From the NCBI GenBank assembly GCA_002496805.1, contig DALO01000029.1, forward strand, positions 1 to 64,000: a stretch of DNA of 64,000 nt, written 5' to 3'. Shown piece after piece: positions 41,115 through 52,024 of the stretch. The notes under the pieces were generated by a model that was not told where the DNA came from, made no database searches, and saw only the letters and a list, made by a program, of their open reading frames with translations. How positions within the stretch are numbered: the stretch's first letter is position 1; each line of letters starts with the position of its first letter. Origin of the DNA: Methanobacterium sp. UBA353. GTDB taxonomy: Archaea; Methanobacteriota; Methanobacteria; Methanobacteriales; Methanobacteriaceae. A program made the position numbers and the translations under genes.

Positions 41115-42012
41115 GTTTTTTCACCTCAAAGACCATGTAATCTTCAGCTACTGTAACTTTTTGAAATATTTCTTTTGCTTCTTTTTTTAAGATATCACTA
41201 TCTCTATAACGGGTGCTCATGTGGAAAAGAATTAATTCAAACACTTCAGCTTCTTTGGCTATCCTTGCTGCATGAGTACTGGTTGAATGACCTGTTTTAA
41301 GGGCTTTATCTTCCTGTGCCGAGTCAAAAGTTGATTCATGTATTAGAACATCGGCTTGATATGCGAATTTAATCATTTCAGCACATGGACTGGTGTCTCC
41401 AGAGTAAATAATTTTCCTCCCTTTCCTTTCTTCACCAAGGACTTCTCCAGGTTTTATCATTTTGCCATTAACTTCTACTGAGATGCCTCTTTGAAGTTTA
41501 CCAAAATCCGGCCCTGGTTTTAAACCCAATTCCATGGCCTTATCTTTCTGGAATTTTGGTGATCGTTTTTCTTCAACTGAATAAGCCAAGTTGGGGATGG
41601 AGTGTTGCATGGGACAAGACTTGATGATATACTCCTCTGTTTCTGTAACTATTCCTTTCCTGATTTCGTGTGCATTGATGTTAAATGACAGGGAGTAGTA
41701 ACCCAAATTTTTAATGTTTTCAACAGTTTTTATAATTCCTTCTGGCCCGTAGATGTGCAGGGGGTCCTTTCTTCCTCTAAAGGCCATGGACTGTATCAAA
41801 CCAGGTAGTCCCAAAAAATGGTCACCGTGAAGGTGAGTGATGAAAATTTGGTTTATCTTCATTGGGCTAAGTTTAAGGCGTACCATCTGTCTCTGGGTGC
41901 CTTCCCCACAATCAAAAAGCATAACTTCTCCAAAAGCCTTCAAAGCTATTGCCGAATGATTTCTTTTATTAGTGGGAAGCGCAGATGATGTTCCTAAAAA
42001 TATTAGTTCCAT
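41107..42012 (-). CDS. rnz: ribonuclease Z (tRNA 3'-end processing)
   Basis: Metallo-beta-lactamase fold endonuclease removing 3' trailers from pre-tRNA. The zinc motif is THLHGDHFLG near residue 60, followed by the short-form RNase Z features PGLIQSM, YSGDTSPC and HESTFDS; later His residues lie in TGHSTSTHAA and FHMSTRY. The length (301 aa) is that of RNase Z-S. GGTGAATCTGT precedes the ATG. First gene of the rnz-mscS-sortase operon. Confidence 0.95.
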   Translation of the reverse strand: MELIFLGTSSALPTNKRNHSAIALKAFGEVMLFDCGEGTQRQMVRLKLSPMKINQIFITHLHGDHFLGLPGLIQSMAFRGRKDPLHIYGPEGIIKTVENIKNLGYYSLSFNINAHEIRKGIVTETEEYIIKSCPMQHSIPNLAYSVEEKRSPKFQKDKAMELGLKPGPDFGKLQRGISVEVNGKMIKPGEVLGEERKGRKIIYSGDTSPCAEMIKFAYQADVLIHESTFDSAQEDKALKTGHSTSTHAARIAKEAEVFELILFHMSTRYRDSDILKKEAKEIFQKVTVAEDYMVFEVKKHD

Positions 42013-42420
42013 ACAGATTCACCAGATTTACATAAAATTCTTAAATGATCATTTAAAAAAAATATCCTTCTTATCGGTTTTCCGTGCATTATGATTCATG
42101 TACTATAATGACTATTTTATTATTGGATATACTTTCTACTATTCTCTTATTTTTTTAATCGTTTATAGATTAATGTTTTAAGTAGATTCTATATCAATAT
42201 TTAGCTTATATCCATAATAGCCCGTATAAAATTTGAAGGTGAAAAATATATATTCCAAATTTAATAAAATATTATAAATATTCAAGCTAGATTATTAATT
42301 CACAATTCTCTCATAAAAAATGGATTTTAATGCATTTTATATTATATATGGATTAGGTTTTAGGGATGATTCAATTAAATTTTATTTAAATGATGCATGG
42401 CAAATTAGTAAGGTGTAATC
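42013..42420. other. divergent intergenic region rnz/nadC
   Basis: 408 AT-rich bases between divergent genes. Several TATA-like runs (near 42246-42252 and 42340-42352) could drive nadC, but I see no clear palindrome, ORF or RNA. Confidence 0.35.
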
Positions 42421-43260
42421 ATGATGTATGGCCTTAAAAAGATCATTTCCAATGATTTAGGTTTTGAAGATATAACCACCCGCGCGTTGATCCCAAAGGG
42501 AATGCAAGTTAACGGTAAAATAATATCTAACGAAAAAGGAACCGTTGCTGGAGTCTGCTTGGCAGCTGAAATTTTCACCGAGTTTGGAGTGGAAACCACA
42601 ACCCTGAAAAATGATGGTGAAAAGGTTCAAGAAGGTCAAATTATCATGGAAATCACTGGAGATCCTCATAATATTCTGAGTTTAGAACGAACTGTGCTCA
42701 ATCTTATGATGCGCATGAGTGGAATTGCTACTCTAACCGCAAAAATGGTTAAAAAGGTTAAAAAGGTCAATCCTAACGTTATCCTTGCTGGAACTCGCAA
42801 AACCACTCCAGGACTTCAATTTTTTGAGAAAGACGCCATCCGGTCTGGAGGAGGAGATACACATCGCTATCGTCTTGATGATGGTATATTAATCAAGGAC
42901 AACCATCTGGCCTTGGTGGGTGATGTGGCTGAGGCAGTGTCCAGAGCCCGAAAATATGCCAGTTTCACTAAAAAGATAGAAATCGAAGTTGAAACCATTG
43001 AAGAAACACTTCAAGCTGCCAAAGCAGGGGCAGATATAATAATGCTGGATAACATGTTTCCGGATGAAGTTGAAAATGTATTATCAGCCCTTGACAAGGA
43101 AAATCTCCATGATAATGTCTTAATTGAGGTTTCAGGTGGAATTAATTTTGAAAATATTGTTCCTTTTGCAAAGACAGGAGTGGATGTTATATCCACTGGA
43201 TACATGACTCATTCTGCAAGATCATTGGATCTAAGTCTAGAATTAGAGAAAATAGAATAA
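42421..43260 (+). CDS. nadC: nicotinate-nucleotide pyrophosphorylase (carboxylating)
   Basis: Quinolinate phosphoribosyltransferase of de novo NAD synthesis (279 aa). Motifs are MSGIATLTAKMV, AGTRKTTPGLQFFEKDAIRSGGG (quinolinate and phosphate binding), LIKDNHLAL, VEVETIEET and IMLDNM. AAGGTGTAATC precedes the ATG, and a second ATG follows directly. It appears monocistronic; nadA and nadB are not in the window. Confidence 0.95.
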   Translation: MMYGLKKIISNDLGFEDITTRALIPKGMQVNGKIISNEKGTVAGVCLAAEIFTEFGVETTTLKNDGEKVQEGQIIMEITGDPHNILSLERTVLNLMMRMSGIATLTAKMVKKVKKVNPNVILAGTRKTTPGLQFFEKDAIRSGGGDTHRYRLDDGILIKDNHLALVGDVAEAVSRARKYASFTKKIEIEVETIEETLQAAKAGADIIMLDNMFPDEVENVLSALDKENLHDNVLIEVSGGINFENIVPFAKTGVDVISTGYMTHSARSLDLSLELEKIE

Positions 43261-43469
43261 GACATATACATTCTCAAATCAAATATTCTGCTATGGTAAC
43301 TTACTACTACTAAGATTTTTTATTTGATCTATGATTATTGTTATGGTACAAGTATAAATCATCATAAATTTTACACGCAAATCATCATTTTAACCATATC
43401 TATATAAGAGGCCCTTCATATAATACCTTAACAGAGAATACTATTTTGAAATAATCAGGAGAACCCATA

Positions 43470-43973
43470 ATGTACGACGAAAATGAAGATGAATTTAACC
43501 AAGAAGATTTACAAGAAGAAAATGAAGACGAATTTAACCAGGAAGATTTACAGGAAGAAACTGAAGAAATTATCCAATCAGACGATGTTCAAGATGAAAG
43601 TTCACAAGAAGAAGGCGATGATTTGCCATTCGCCAAAGCCGAAGTCGTGCGTTTGATGAAACAAAACCTTGATTCTGACAAAATGATCAGGGAAAGGGTA
43701 AAAGTTGAAATGAACAAGTTCCTTGGTGAAGTGCTGGTAAAGGTTTGCGAGCAACTGAACGAATATCCATACACCACAATAGAGTATGAAATGCTTAAAG
43801 AGTCCATTTATCCTTATCAGAATATTGAAAGAATTAATGAGGAGAAAAAGCGGATATTGATGCACTTACATGCAATAAAAGCAGATTGTGATGCTTTGAG
43901 TATGGATGTTAAAAGGACACTTAAACTCAAAGATGTCGCTGAAGAAGAATCAGATATTCCCTTTATGGATTAA
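43470..43973 (+). CDS. divergent histone-fold protein with acidic tail and C-terminal helix
   Basis: A 167-aa protein. Residues 1-50 are extremely acidic and contain a 13-residue unit, ENEDEFNQEDLQE, twice in tandem (39 bp, few mismatches). Residues 51-115 align almost without gaps to HMf histones: LPFAKAEVVRLMKQN (helix 1), a long helix 2 ending VCEQLNEYP, then YTTIEYEMLKESI (loop and helix 3). Residues 116-150 form a long amphipathic helix that could be a coiled coil. Basic DNA-contact residues of HMf are largely replaced. GGAGAACCCATA precedes the ATG. Confidence 0.7.
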   Translation: MYDENEDEFNQEDLQEENEDEFNQEDLQEETEEIIQSDDVQDESSQEEGDDLPFAKAEVVRLMKQNLDSDKMIRERVKVEMNKFLGEVLVKVCEQLNEYPYTTIEYEMLKESIYPYQNIERINEEKKRILMHLHAIKADCDALSMDVKRTLKLKDVAEEESDIPFMD

Positions 43974-44066
43974 GGAACCCTTCATTGGTTAAAAAAAACC
44001 CATTTCTACATTTTTTTATAAATCCGGATATAATCAACTCTAGATACGTGTGAATTTTTTTAAAAA

Positions 44067-44660
44067 TCATTTATCCTTGTTATTCATTTCTAATTCATCA
44101 TTTTCAAATGTGAGAAAGCCAGTTTTCAATCCCTTAATCTCTTCTTTGGTCAATTCAGTTTTTTGAGCATTTTCATCTATGATGATGCTATGGCCGAAGG
44201 GATCTTCCAGTATTAAAGTAACCTTTTTATCACCATTCTTCACTTCATCAATGAATCCAATTATTTTAACTGCATTCTGCTGGCTTTGTTGATCTTCAGT
44301 CCATGATAAAGCAGTTTTAACTGCTTTTTCAAATCGATCAAGAACTCCTTCCACATTAGAGACATATCCCTGTGATTGGGGTCCTGGTTCCACTTTAAGT
44401 CCTAATTCGGGGATCGTCAGGGTGGATGACTGTGATTTCACTATCCTCGCGTTTAAATTATCCTTTCCAATAAGGAGAGTGTATTTGACAGGGTCCTTTT
44501 TTTCAATACAAATAGTATCGGCATGTTTATAGCCACATTCATGACATAAAAGTGTTGATTCCATGATTTCCCCAAAATAGGGGATTTTTTCAGTTTTAGT
44601 AGTTACTTCCATTCTTTGATGTGCCTTACATATTGGACAGTCAGAAAACATTTTACTCAA
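44067..44660 (-). CDS. ZPR1-family zinc finger protein
   Basis: The archaeal short form (197 aa) of ZPR1, a single zinc finger plus beta domain. Zinc cysteines are CPIC (residues 8-11) and CHEC (39-42). In eukaryotes ZPR1 assists folding of elongation factor 1A; the archaeal role is not established. The start is TTG at 44660, eight bases after GGAG. Its stop and the preceding plus-strand gene converge. Confidence 0.88.
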   Translation of the reverse strand: MSKMFSDCPICKAHQRMEVTTKTEKIPYFGEIMESTLLCHECGYKHADTICIEKKDPVKYTLLIGKDNLNARIVKSQSSTLTIPELGLKVEPGPQSQGYVSNVEGVLDRFEKAVKTALSWTEDQQSQQNAVKIIGFIDEVKNGDKKVTLILEDPFGHSIIIDENAQKTELTKEEIKGLKTGFLTFENDELEMNNKDK

Positions 44661-44825
44661 AGTTATTACTCCAATTATTCTTTAATTCAAATCTTATACT
44701 CTGGAAATTATAATTCCATATGAACAAAATAATAATAATCTGGATATTTTCATTTTTTTTGAAAATCTAGATTAACTCACCTTAAAAAAAAGGTATTTTC
44801 AATCAACCTTTAAATTTAATAATTC

Positions 44826-45782
44826 TTATTTATCGGAGTGGTAGAGTAATCCTTTTTCATCCAGTTCTTTAATCATGGCATCGAGACTTTTTTTGTCAGG
44901 GGCACATATTTTATGTCGATGAATATTTCCTGAAAGTCCATAAAGCCCTTCTAAGTCTTTTTTCCTTTTGGGATTTTCTTCGAGAAGATTAATAAATCTT
45001 TTAGCCTCAACAGGGTCATAAACATTAACTTTTCTCTTTAAAGGCTCTCCAAAACCAGGAAGGAAATAGGAAACATCCATTATACGACCGCCATACTTGT
45101 TAAGAATTATATCAGTTTCAACCTCTAACTGGTCAACAGAATGGCGGAAAATCATCTCTTTACATATCTCCTTTATCAGAGTGAGCATTCTCTTTTTGGT
45201 ATCATTAATATCTAAGTTGTTTATCATAGGAACGCGGTGTTCAAATGCTTGTTGAACTAGATAGTTATTTATGATCCGGTTTTCTTTGAAATAGTCCAGA
45301 TGTTTTCCTCCCCTCTTAATTTTCATAGCCCTTCTCACGAATCTCTCTTTATGCACTTCTTCATCAGCAGTAAGCACAAAAAAGTGGATGGATGCATCAT
45401 TTCTGAATTTTTCTATATTTAATAATCCAGGAACGAGATGGACTCCTTCAATTACCACGTCATTAAAGTCATCCACGGCTCTTTTAATAACCCTTTCAAT
45501 AGCAGGTATGACAAAAGAAGCATGTTCCTCAAAACCAGCATCAATCAAACTTTCGGTATTGTCACCATAACGTTGCTTATCTCTTAAAGTAGTATATGCA
45601 TTATATGATGACTTATGCAAGGCAGGAGCATAATCAGGACCAATAATGCCACGTACTATTTCACGAATAAAATCGGTTTCAAGAAGATGCTTAATACCCA
45701 GCTCTTTAGCTAACTCAGAAGCGATGGTTGATTTTCCAATTCCAGAAGCACTTCCAATGAGTATAACATAAGGTTTTCTCAT
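44826..45782 (-). CDS. 2-phosphoglycerate kinase
   Basis: A 318-aa P-loop kinase making 2,3-bisphosphoglycerate, precursor of cyclic 2,3-diphosphoglycerate, the compatible solute and phosphate store of Methanobacteriales. The Walker A is IGSASGIGKSTIA near residue 8, followed by the family segments ETDFIREIVRG and VIEGVHLVPG. I chose ATG 45782 because GGAGG precedes it; a longer frame begins at 45812 without support. The cyclase partner is not in this window. Confidence 0.9.
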   Translation of the reverse strand: MRKPYVILIGSASGIGKSTIASELAKELGIKHLLETDFIREIVRGIIGPDYAPALHKSSYNAYTTLRDKQRYGDNTESLIDAGFEEHASFVIPAIERVIKRAVDDFNDVVIEGVHLVPGLLNIEKFRNDASIHFFVLTADEEVHKERFVRRAMKIKRGGKHLDYFKENRIINNYLVQQAFEHRVPMINNLDINDTKKRMLTLIKEICKEMIFRHSVDQLEVETDIILNKYGGRIMDVSYFLPGFGEPLKRKVNVYDPVEAKRFINLLEENPKRKKDLEGLYGLSGNIHRHKICAPDKKSLDAMIKELDEKGLLYHSDK

Positions 45783-45935
45783 AAGTGTTACCTCCTGTGC
45801 AAATCTATCCATTTAGAAGTTATAGATGGTTCAAGGAGGATTGCTGATTTAAGACGTATATATCATTGATTTTAATAGAGATACACGCATCGATGAGATG
45901 TTGAATAAATTTTTTAGGGTATTCCCAACTACTAA

Positions 45936-46287
<352 letters not shown>

Positions 46288-46307
46288 ATGCCTCCACAAT
46301 AGAATTA

Positions 46308-46375
<68 letters not shown>

Positions 46376-46405
46376 TTATTCATTAAATTTATCAGGAGTG
46401 ATCTT

Positions 46406-47476
46406 TTGTATTTTGTGGCCTCTGTTCAGGAATTACAAGAATATAATCCATTTATAATTATTGGGTGTGGCGGTGGTGGTGAAAAATTCGCTAACTTCGC
46501 CGGAATTAAAGCTGTTGGTTTTATAGATGATAATAAACAAAAACAAGGTCAAAGATTTTGTGATAATATTATTTCCTCAGATTTACATACTCTCGCCGAG
46601 ACTACTGATGCTCGCAGTGTAGCCATAATGCTACCAATTGGGGCGGAAGGATCTGCAATTAAATATGCAGTTCAAGCAATAGATCTTGGCCTAAATGTGG
46701 TTAGTTCTTTCCGATCTCTTCCATTACACCGAAATCAATCTTTATTAGAATTTGCCAAGTCAAAAAATGTCCAGATAAAAGAAATAAGTCCCCGGCTTGA
46801 TGTGGTAAAAAAATTATTCGGGAGAGCACCCGCCACATGCACCGAAGTTCTCCCTAAACTTGACTATAAACCTAAAACTCCGGTTGTTTTTGTGGGAGGA
46901 ACCTCTCAAGAGTGCGGTAAACGAACCACCACACGTTTATTAGGACAAACAGCACAAAAAATGGGACTCAATCCTGGTGTTATTTCCACTGATGAAATGG
47001 GATTAGAACAACCAGTGGATCTTAACTTCAGGGCTGGTAGTTTATCTGTTATGGATGTTGCTTCAGCGGTTATGGGAAGTATAAGATATATAGAGGAAGA
47101 AAAGAGTCCTGACATAATTTTTATAGAAAGCCAGTCTAGCCTAACTGAGAGGAAAAACCCACATCCACGAGGTTTATCTGCATCAATTTTGGCAGGCGCT
47201 CAACCAGATGCTGCCATTGTTTGCCACCGTTTCAACCATCCTTACCGCTATCCAATGGGAATTGAACAGGAAATTAAGGCCATAGAATCTATGGAACCCA
47301 CTAAAGTTGTGGGCATTTCCCTAAATTTAAGAAATTTCACTGAAGATAAGTCAAAGGCAGATATTTTTTCAGAATGCGAGAAAAAATATATGCTTCCTGC
47401 TGTGGATATTTTTCAGGGTGGAGCGTCAATCTTATTAGATGCAATAACTGAATATATAGAGTATAGGGGACATTGA
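46406..47476 (+). CDS. DUF1611 P-loop protein (DgcN-like)
   Basis: A 356-aa protein. Residues 1-125 resemble a Rossmann domain (IIIGCGGGGEKFANF, VGFIDDNK). Residues 150-350 hold the DUF1611 P-loop GGTSQECGKRTT near 166. Bacterial members (DgcN) act with an N-acetyl-glutamate racemase in D-amino acid metabolism; no racemase is nearby here. The TTG start follows GGAGTGATC. Its stop lies three bases before the sepF ATG, so it is co-transcribed with sepF. Confidence 0.8.
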   Translation: MYFVASVQELQEYNPFIIIGCGGGGEKFANFAGIKAVGFIDDNKQKQGQRFCDNIISSDLHTLAETTDARSVAIMLPIGAEGSAIKYAVQAIDLGLNVVSSFRSLPLHRNQSLLEFAKSKNVQIKEISPRLDVVKKLFGRAPATCTEVLPKLDYKPKTPVVFVGGTSQECGKRTTTRLLGQTAQKMGLNPGVISTDEMGLEQPVDLNFRAGSLSVMDVASAVMGSIRYIEEEKSPDIIFIESQSSLTERKNPHPRGLSASILAGAQPDAAIVCHRFNHPYRYPMGIEQEIKAIESMEPTKVVGISLNLRNFTEDKSKADIFSECEKKYMLPAVDIFQGGASILLDAITEYIEYRGH

Positions 47477-47479
47477 AAA

Positions 47480-47833
47480 ATGAAGGACATAATGGATTAT
47501 TTAAAGAAAAATCTCGGCTTGGAAGAAGAGGAAGGGAAGGATGATCAGGAAACAATAATAGTGCCGGAACATTCATTTTATGAAATAGTACTAATGAAGG
47601 TTCAAAACATAGATGAATTCGATTATGCCCTTAGCCAAGTATTGGATGAAAAAAATCCCATTATAATGGATATGAGCATTCTTGAAAAAGATTCACCCAA
47701 CGATTTTAAGTTGGCAGGAGAGAAATTAAAATCATTCCGTGATAATAATGGGGGAGAAGCCATCCTTTTATGTAAAAATGGCAGAAATATTATCATCATC
47801 ACTCCTGCAGAAATAAAGCTTATCCGAAAGTAA
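47480..47833 (+). CDS. sepF: archaeal SepF, FtsZ membrane anchor
   Basis: A 117-aa protein. The first 14 residues (MKDIMDYLKKNLGL) form an amphipathic helix suited to membrane binding. An acidic linker follows, then the SepF core (EIVLMKVQNIDEFDYALSQV, NPIIMDMS, DFKLAGEKLKSFRDNNGGEAILL). Archaeal SepF dimers bind the FtsZ C-terminus and tether the division ring. It follows the DUF1611 gene by three bases and lies upstream of a MinD pair. Confidence 0.88.
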   Translation: MKDIMDYLKKNLGLEEEEGKDDQETIIVPEHSFYEIVLMKVQNIDEFDYALSQVLDEKNPIIMDMSILEKDSPNDFKLAGEKLKSFRDNNGGEAILLCKNGRNIIIITPAEIKLIRK

Positions 47834-47960
47834 GTATAATAACAAAAACTTGCAACAGTATATATTGTATTATCCGGAATTATTATTGATAAAAATCGTA
47901 ATTATTATTGGTCAAAATTAATTATTGATAATGAGTATAGGGATATGGGGAGAGATATAA

Positions 47961-49193
<1,233 letters not shown>

Positions 49194-49239
49194 AGATAAA
49201 AATAGTTAAGAAGAATATATTACTTGTAGGAGGAATTTG

Positions 49240-50019
49240 ATGACAAGAGTGATAACAGTTGCATCAGGAAAAGGAGGAGTTGGAAAAACAACTATCACCG
49301 CTAATTTAGGGGTTTCACTGGCTACTTACGGAGAAGAAGTGATTGTTCTTGATGCGGATGTGGCTATGGCTAACTTAGAACTGATACTGGGTATGGAAGG
49401 AAAATCTGTTACTCTTCACGATGTTCTTTCAGGAGATGCTGATATTGAAGATGCTATTTATGAAGGACCAGGAGGAGTAAAAGTTGTCCCTGCAGGTATA
49501 TCGCTGGAAGGTCTTAGGAAGATAAAAATGGACCGTTTGGAGAATGCCCTGGAAATTCTCATTGAAAGAGCGGATATACTGTTAATTGATGCCCCTGCTG
49601 GACTGGAAAAAGATGCTTTAGCCGCCATTGCCGCAGCCCAGGAAATGATACTAGTAACCACTCCCGAAGTCCCATCCATCAGTGACGCACTGAAAACTAA
49701 AATTATAGCCAACCGTCTCGGTGTTGACATCTTAGGTGTGGTTATCAACAGAGAACAACACGATAAAACATTCCTAACTATAAGTGAGATAGAAACGATC
49801 CTTGAAGTGCCAGTAATTGCTGTGGTTCCCAATGACACTGAAGTTAGCCGAGCAGCTGCTTTCGGAGAACCATTAGTTGTGAAAAATCCAAAATCACCAA
49901 CTAGCAATGCAATCATGCAACTGGGAGCAGATCTCATCGGTGAAGAGTACCAACCAATCGAACCAGACAAAAAAGGCGTCATATCAAAATTGGTTGAAGG
50001 TCTGCTGGGGAGGAGATAA
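49240..50019 (+). CDS. minD: MinD/ParA-family ATPase
   Basis: A 259-aa deviant Walker ATPase. The signature SGKGGVGKTT (residues 9-18) has both key lysines. Switch I is LDADVAMANLE and switch II LLIDAPAGL. The C-terminus, GVISKLVEGLLGRR, is an amphipathic membrane-targeting helix as in MinD. ATG 49240 follows GGAGG by six bases; an in-frame TTG one codon earlier is less likely. There is no MinE or MinC; the neighbours are a second MinD and SepF. Confidence 0.9.
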   Translation: MTRVITVASGKGGVGKTTITANLGVSLATYGEEVIVLDADVAMANLELILGMEGKSVTLHDVLSGDADIEDAIYEGPGGVKVVPAGISLEGLRKIKMDRLENALEILIERADILLIDAPAGLEKDALAAIAAAQEMILVTTPEVPSISDALKTKIIANRLGVDILGVVINREQHDKTFLTISEIETILEVPVIAVVPNDTEVSRAAAFGEPLVVKNPKSPTSNAIMQLGADLIGEEYQPIEPDKKGVISKLVEGLLGRR

Positions 50020-50048
50020 AATTTTAATCATCCGCTGCAGGGAGTTAT

Positions 50049-50843
50049 ATGTCTAGATTCATTGCTTTAGCATCAGGAAAAGGAGGAGTTGGTAGAACTT
50101 CACTTACTTTTAACTTAGGCGTGGCTTTAAGCCTGTTTGGTGAAGAAGTAGTCATGTTGGACATGGATTTAATGATGTCGAACATGGATGTTATAACTGG
50201 ACTATTGAATCCGGATGTAACATTGCACGATGTTTTAATGAGAGATAAAGCCATCCAAGACTGTGTATATCAAGTAAATCAAGGGGCGCTTGTGATTCCG
50301 ACAGGAATGCATTTTGAAACCCTTAAAACCATAAATCCAAATTATGTATCTTGGAAGAGGATAATGGAGGAAATTTCATCCTATGGAAATATATTCCTAA
50401 TGGATCTTCCACCTGGAATAAACTCAAATATATTCGAAGCTCTTCCAGAGGACACTGAAGCTATACTAGTCACTAATTCTACCATGCCTGCAGTTGCTGA
50501 TGCTTTAAAAATTAGGATACTATTAAATGAACTTAATATAGAAATCCTTGGCTTTATTTTGAACATGTGGTATGATGATACTTTCCTTTTATCTGTTACT
50601 GAAATAGAATCAATATTAGAAGTGCCAATGATTTCTGTTATTTCATATGACCGGGAAATGGAGCGTTCCATAGCATTAGGTAGTTCAGTGATGGAATTGA
50701 ACCCTTCTTCTCCAATAAGTAATGAAATCATGCAACTTGCAGCAGACTTAGTTGGAAAAACGTATAAACCAGTACAACCTGATAAAGAAGGAGTTATTGA
50801 GCGTATTAAGAAGTTTGTTGGCATATTACCTGAAAATAAGTGA
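50049..50843 (+). CDS. MinD paralogue with altered P-loop
   Basis: A 264-aa MinD-like protein, clearly related to its upstream neighbour (similar strands and C-terminus). The Walker motif reads SGKGGVGRTS: the signature Lys11 is kept, but the catalytic P-loop lysine is Arg16 (codon AGA at 50094). Switch I is altered to LDMDLMMSNMD and switch II is LMDLPPGI. A C-terminal amphipathic helix (GVIERIKKFVGIL) is retained. It probably binds the membrane and perhaps MinD, with weak or no ATPase activity. GGGAGTTAT precedes the ATG. Confidence 0.85.
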   Translation: MSRFIALASGKGGVGRTSLTFNLGVALSLFGEEVVMLDMDLMMSNMDVITGLLNPDVTLHDVLMRDKAIQDCVYQVNQGALVIPTGMHFETLKTINPNYVSWKRIMEEISSYGNIFLMDLPPGINSNIFEALPEDTEAILVTNSTMPAVADALKIRILLNELNIEILGFILNMWYDDTFLLSVTEIESILEVPMISVISYDREMERSIALGSSVMELNPSSPISNEIMQLAADLVGKTYKPVQPDKEGVIERIKKFVGILPENK

Positions 50844-50964
50844 TTTAAAGATTTTCTTGGATAAATTTTAATACATAAACTGAAATTTAACACGCATCAA
50901 ATCGATTTTAAACAAAATAATTATTTTTTTTTTATCAAGAAACATTTTTTTTTATAATAACAAA

Positions 50965-51840
50965 ATGAATCACACCCCAACCGATCTAACCTGCCTTGGA
51001 ACATGCAATATTGATTTTATCAGCCAAGTACCTCATTTTGCATATTCTGAGGAAGAAGTGAATGTAGAAAAATTACATATTAGTTTGGGTGGCTCGGCAT
51101 TTAATTTCGCCTCGAGAATTTCTTCACTTAACGTTAAGACAGGTATTCTAGCTAGGGTGGGAAAAGATTATTTTGGCGAACTTTTTTCAGGCCAACTCAA
51201 AGCACTGAACATTGATTGCAGCAGACTCGTGGCCATTGAGGATACTACTGGAATGGCTTACATTACTATTACTACGAGTGCTGAAAAATCGATATACAGT
51301 TTTACTGGTGCAAATGCAAGTTTTAAGTTAGAAAAAGGGGACATAGAGTTTATTAAAAACTCAAAAATGTTGCATCTTACTGGAATGTATTGGGAAGTGG
51401 CTGAAGAAGCATCAAAACACGCAGAAAAATTATCTTTCAATCCCGGTCCAATAATGTCTTCGTTTGGAGTTGAAAAACTTAAAAACATTCTAAAAAGGAC
51501 TGAAATACTATTTTTGAATCAGAAAGAGGTTTCTCTTTTAACTGGTATGGAATGGGAAGATGGGAGTTTTACACTGCTTGATTTGGGTATTCCAATGGTT
51601 GTGGTGACCAACGGTGCTGAAGGTGCAAAATTATTCACCGAGGAAGGAGTGATCTATTCCCCTGCAAAGAAGGTGAGAGTTGTCGATACCACTGGTGCTG
51701 GGGATAACTTCGCTGCTGGTTTTATTAAATCATATATTGAAGGTGAAAGACACAAAGATTGTCTGAAAAATGCCAACAAAATTGCTTCCCTTTGTGTCCA
51801 GAAAATGGGGGGATCAGTAACTGGGAAAATAGATTTTTAA
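50965..51840 (+). CDS. PfkB/ribokinase-family sugar or nucleoside kinase
   Basis: A 291-aa kinase. N-terminal GGSAFNFASRI and the PfkB signature DTTGAGDNFAAGF near residue 248 (catalytic Asp) define the family. The substrate cannot be read from sequence; archaeal members phosphorylate nucleosides, ribose or sugars. There is no clear ribosome binding site before ATG 50965, so it may be leaderless. It is separated from the MinD pair by about 120 bases. Confidence 0.85.
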   Translation: MNHTPTDLTCLGTCNIDFISQVPHFAYSEEEVNVEKLHISLGGSAFNFASRISSLNVKTGILARVGKDYFGELFSGQLKALNIDCSRLVAIEDTTGMAYITITTSAEKSIYSFTGANASFKLEKGDIEFIKNSKMLHLTGMYWEVAEEASKHAEKLSFNPGPIMSSFGVEKLKNILKRTEILFLNQKEVSLLTGMEWEDGSFTLLDLGIPMVVVTNGAEGAKLFTEEGVIYSPAKKVRVVDTTGAGDNFAAGFIKSYIEGERHKDCLKNANKIASLCVQKMGGSVTGKIDF

Positions 51841-52024
51841 TCCTCATATAAATTTCAATCTTGAATTATGATTTTTTTTTATGGGATTTAATTGGTTATG
51901 CTTTTTTAAATCAACACAATGGATGGCTTTATTATTTTACACTAATTTTAATACCGCATCAGTGGTGTAGAATTTTTTGGACTGATTCTAATCAGCATTA
52001 AAATGTCATTAATTCTCATTTTTT

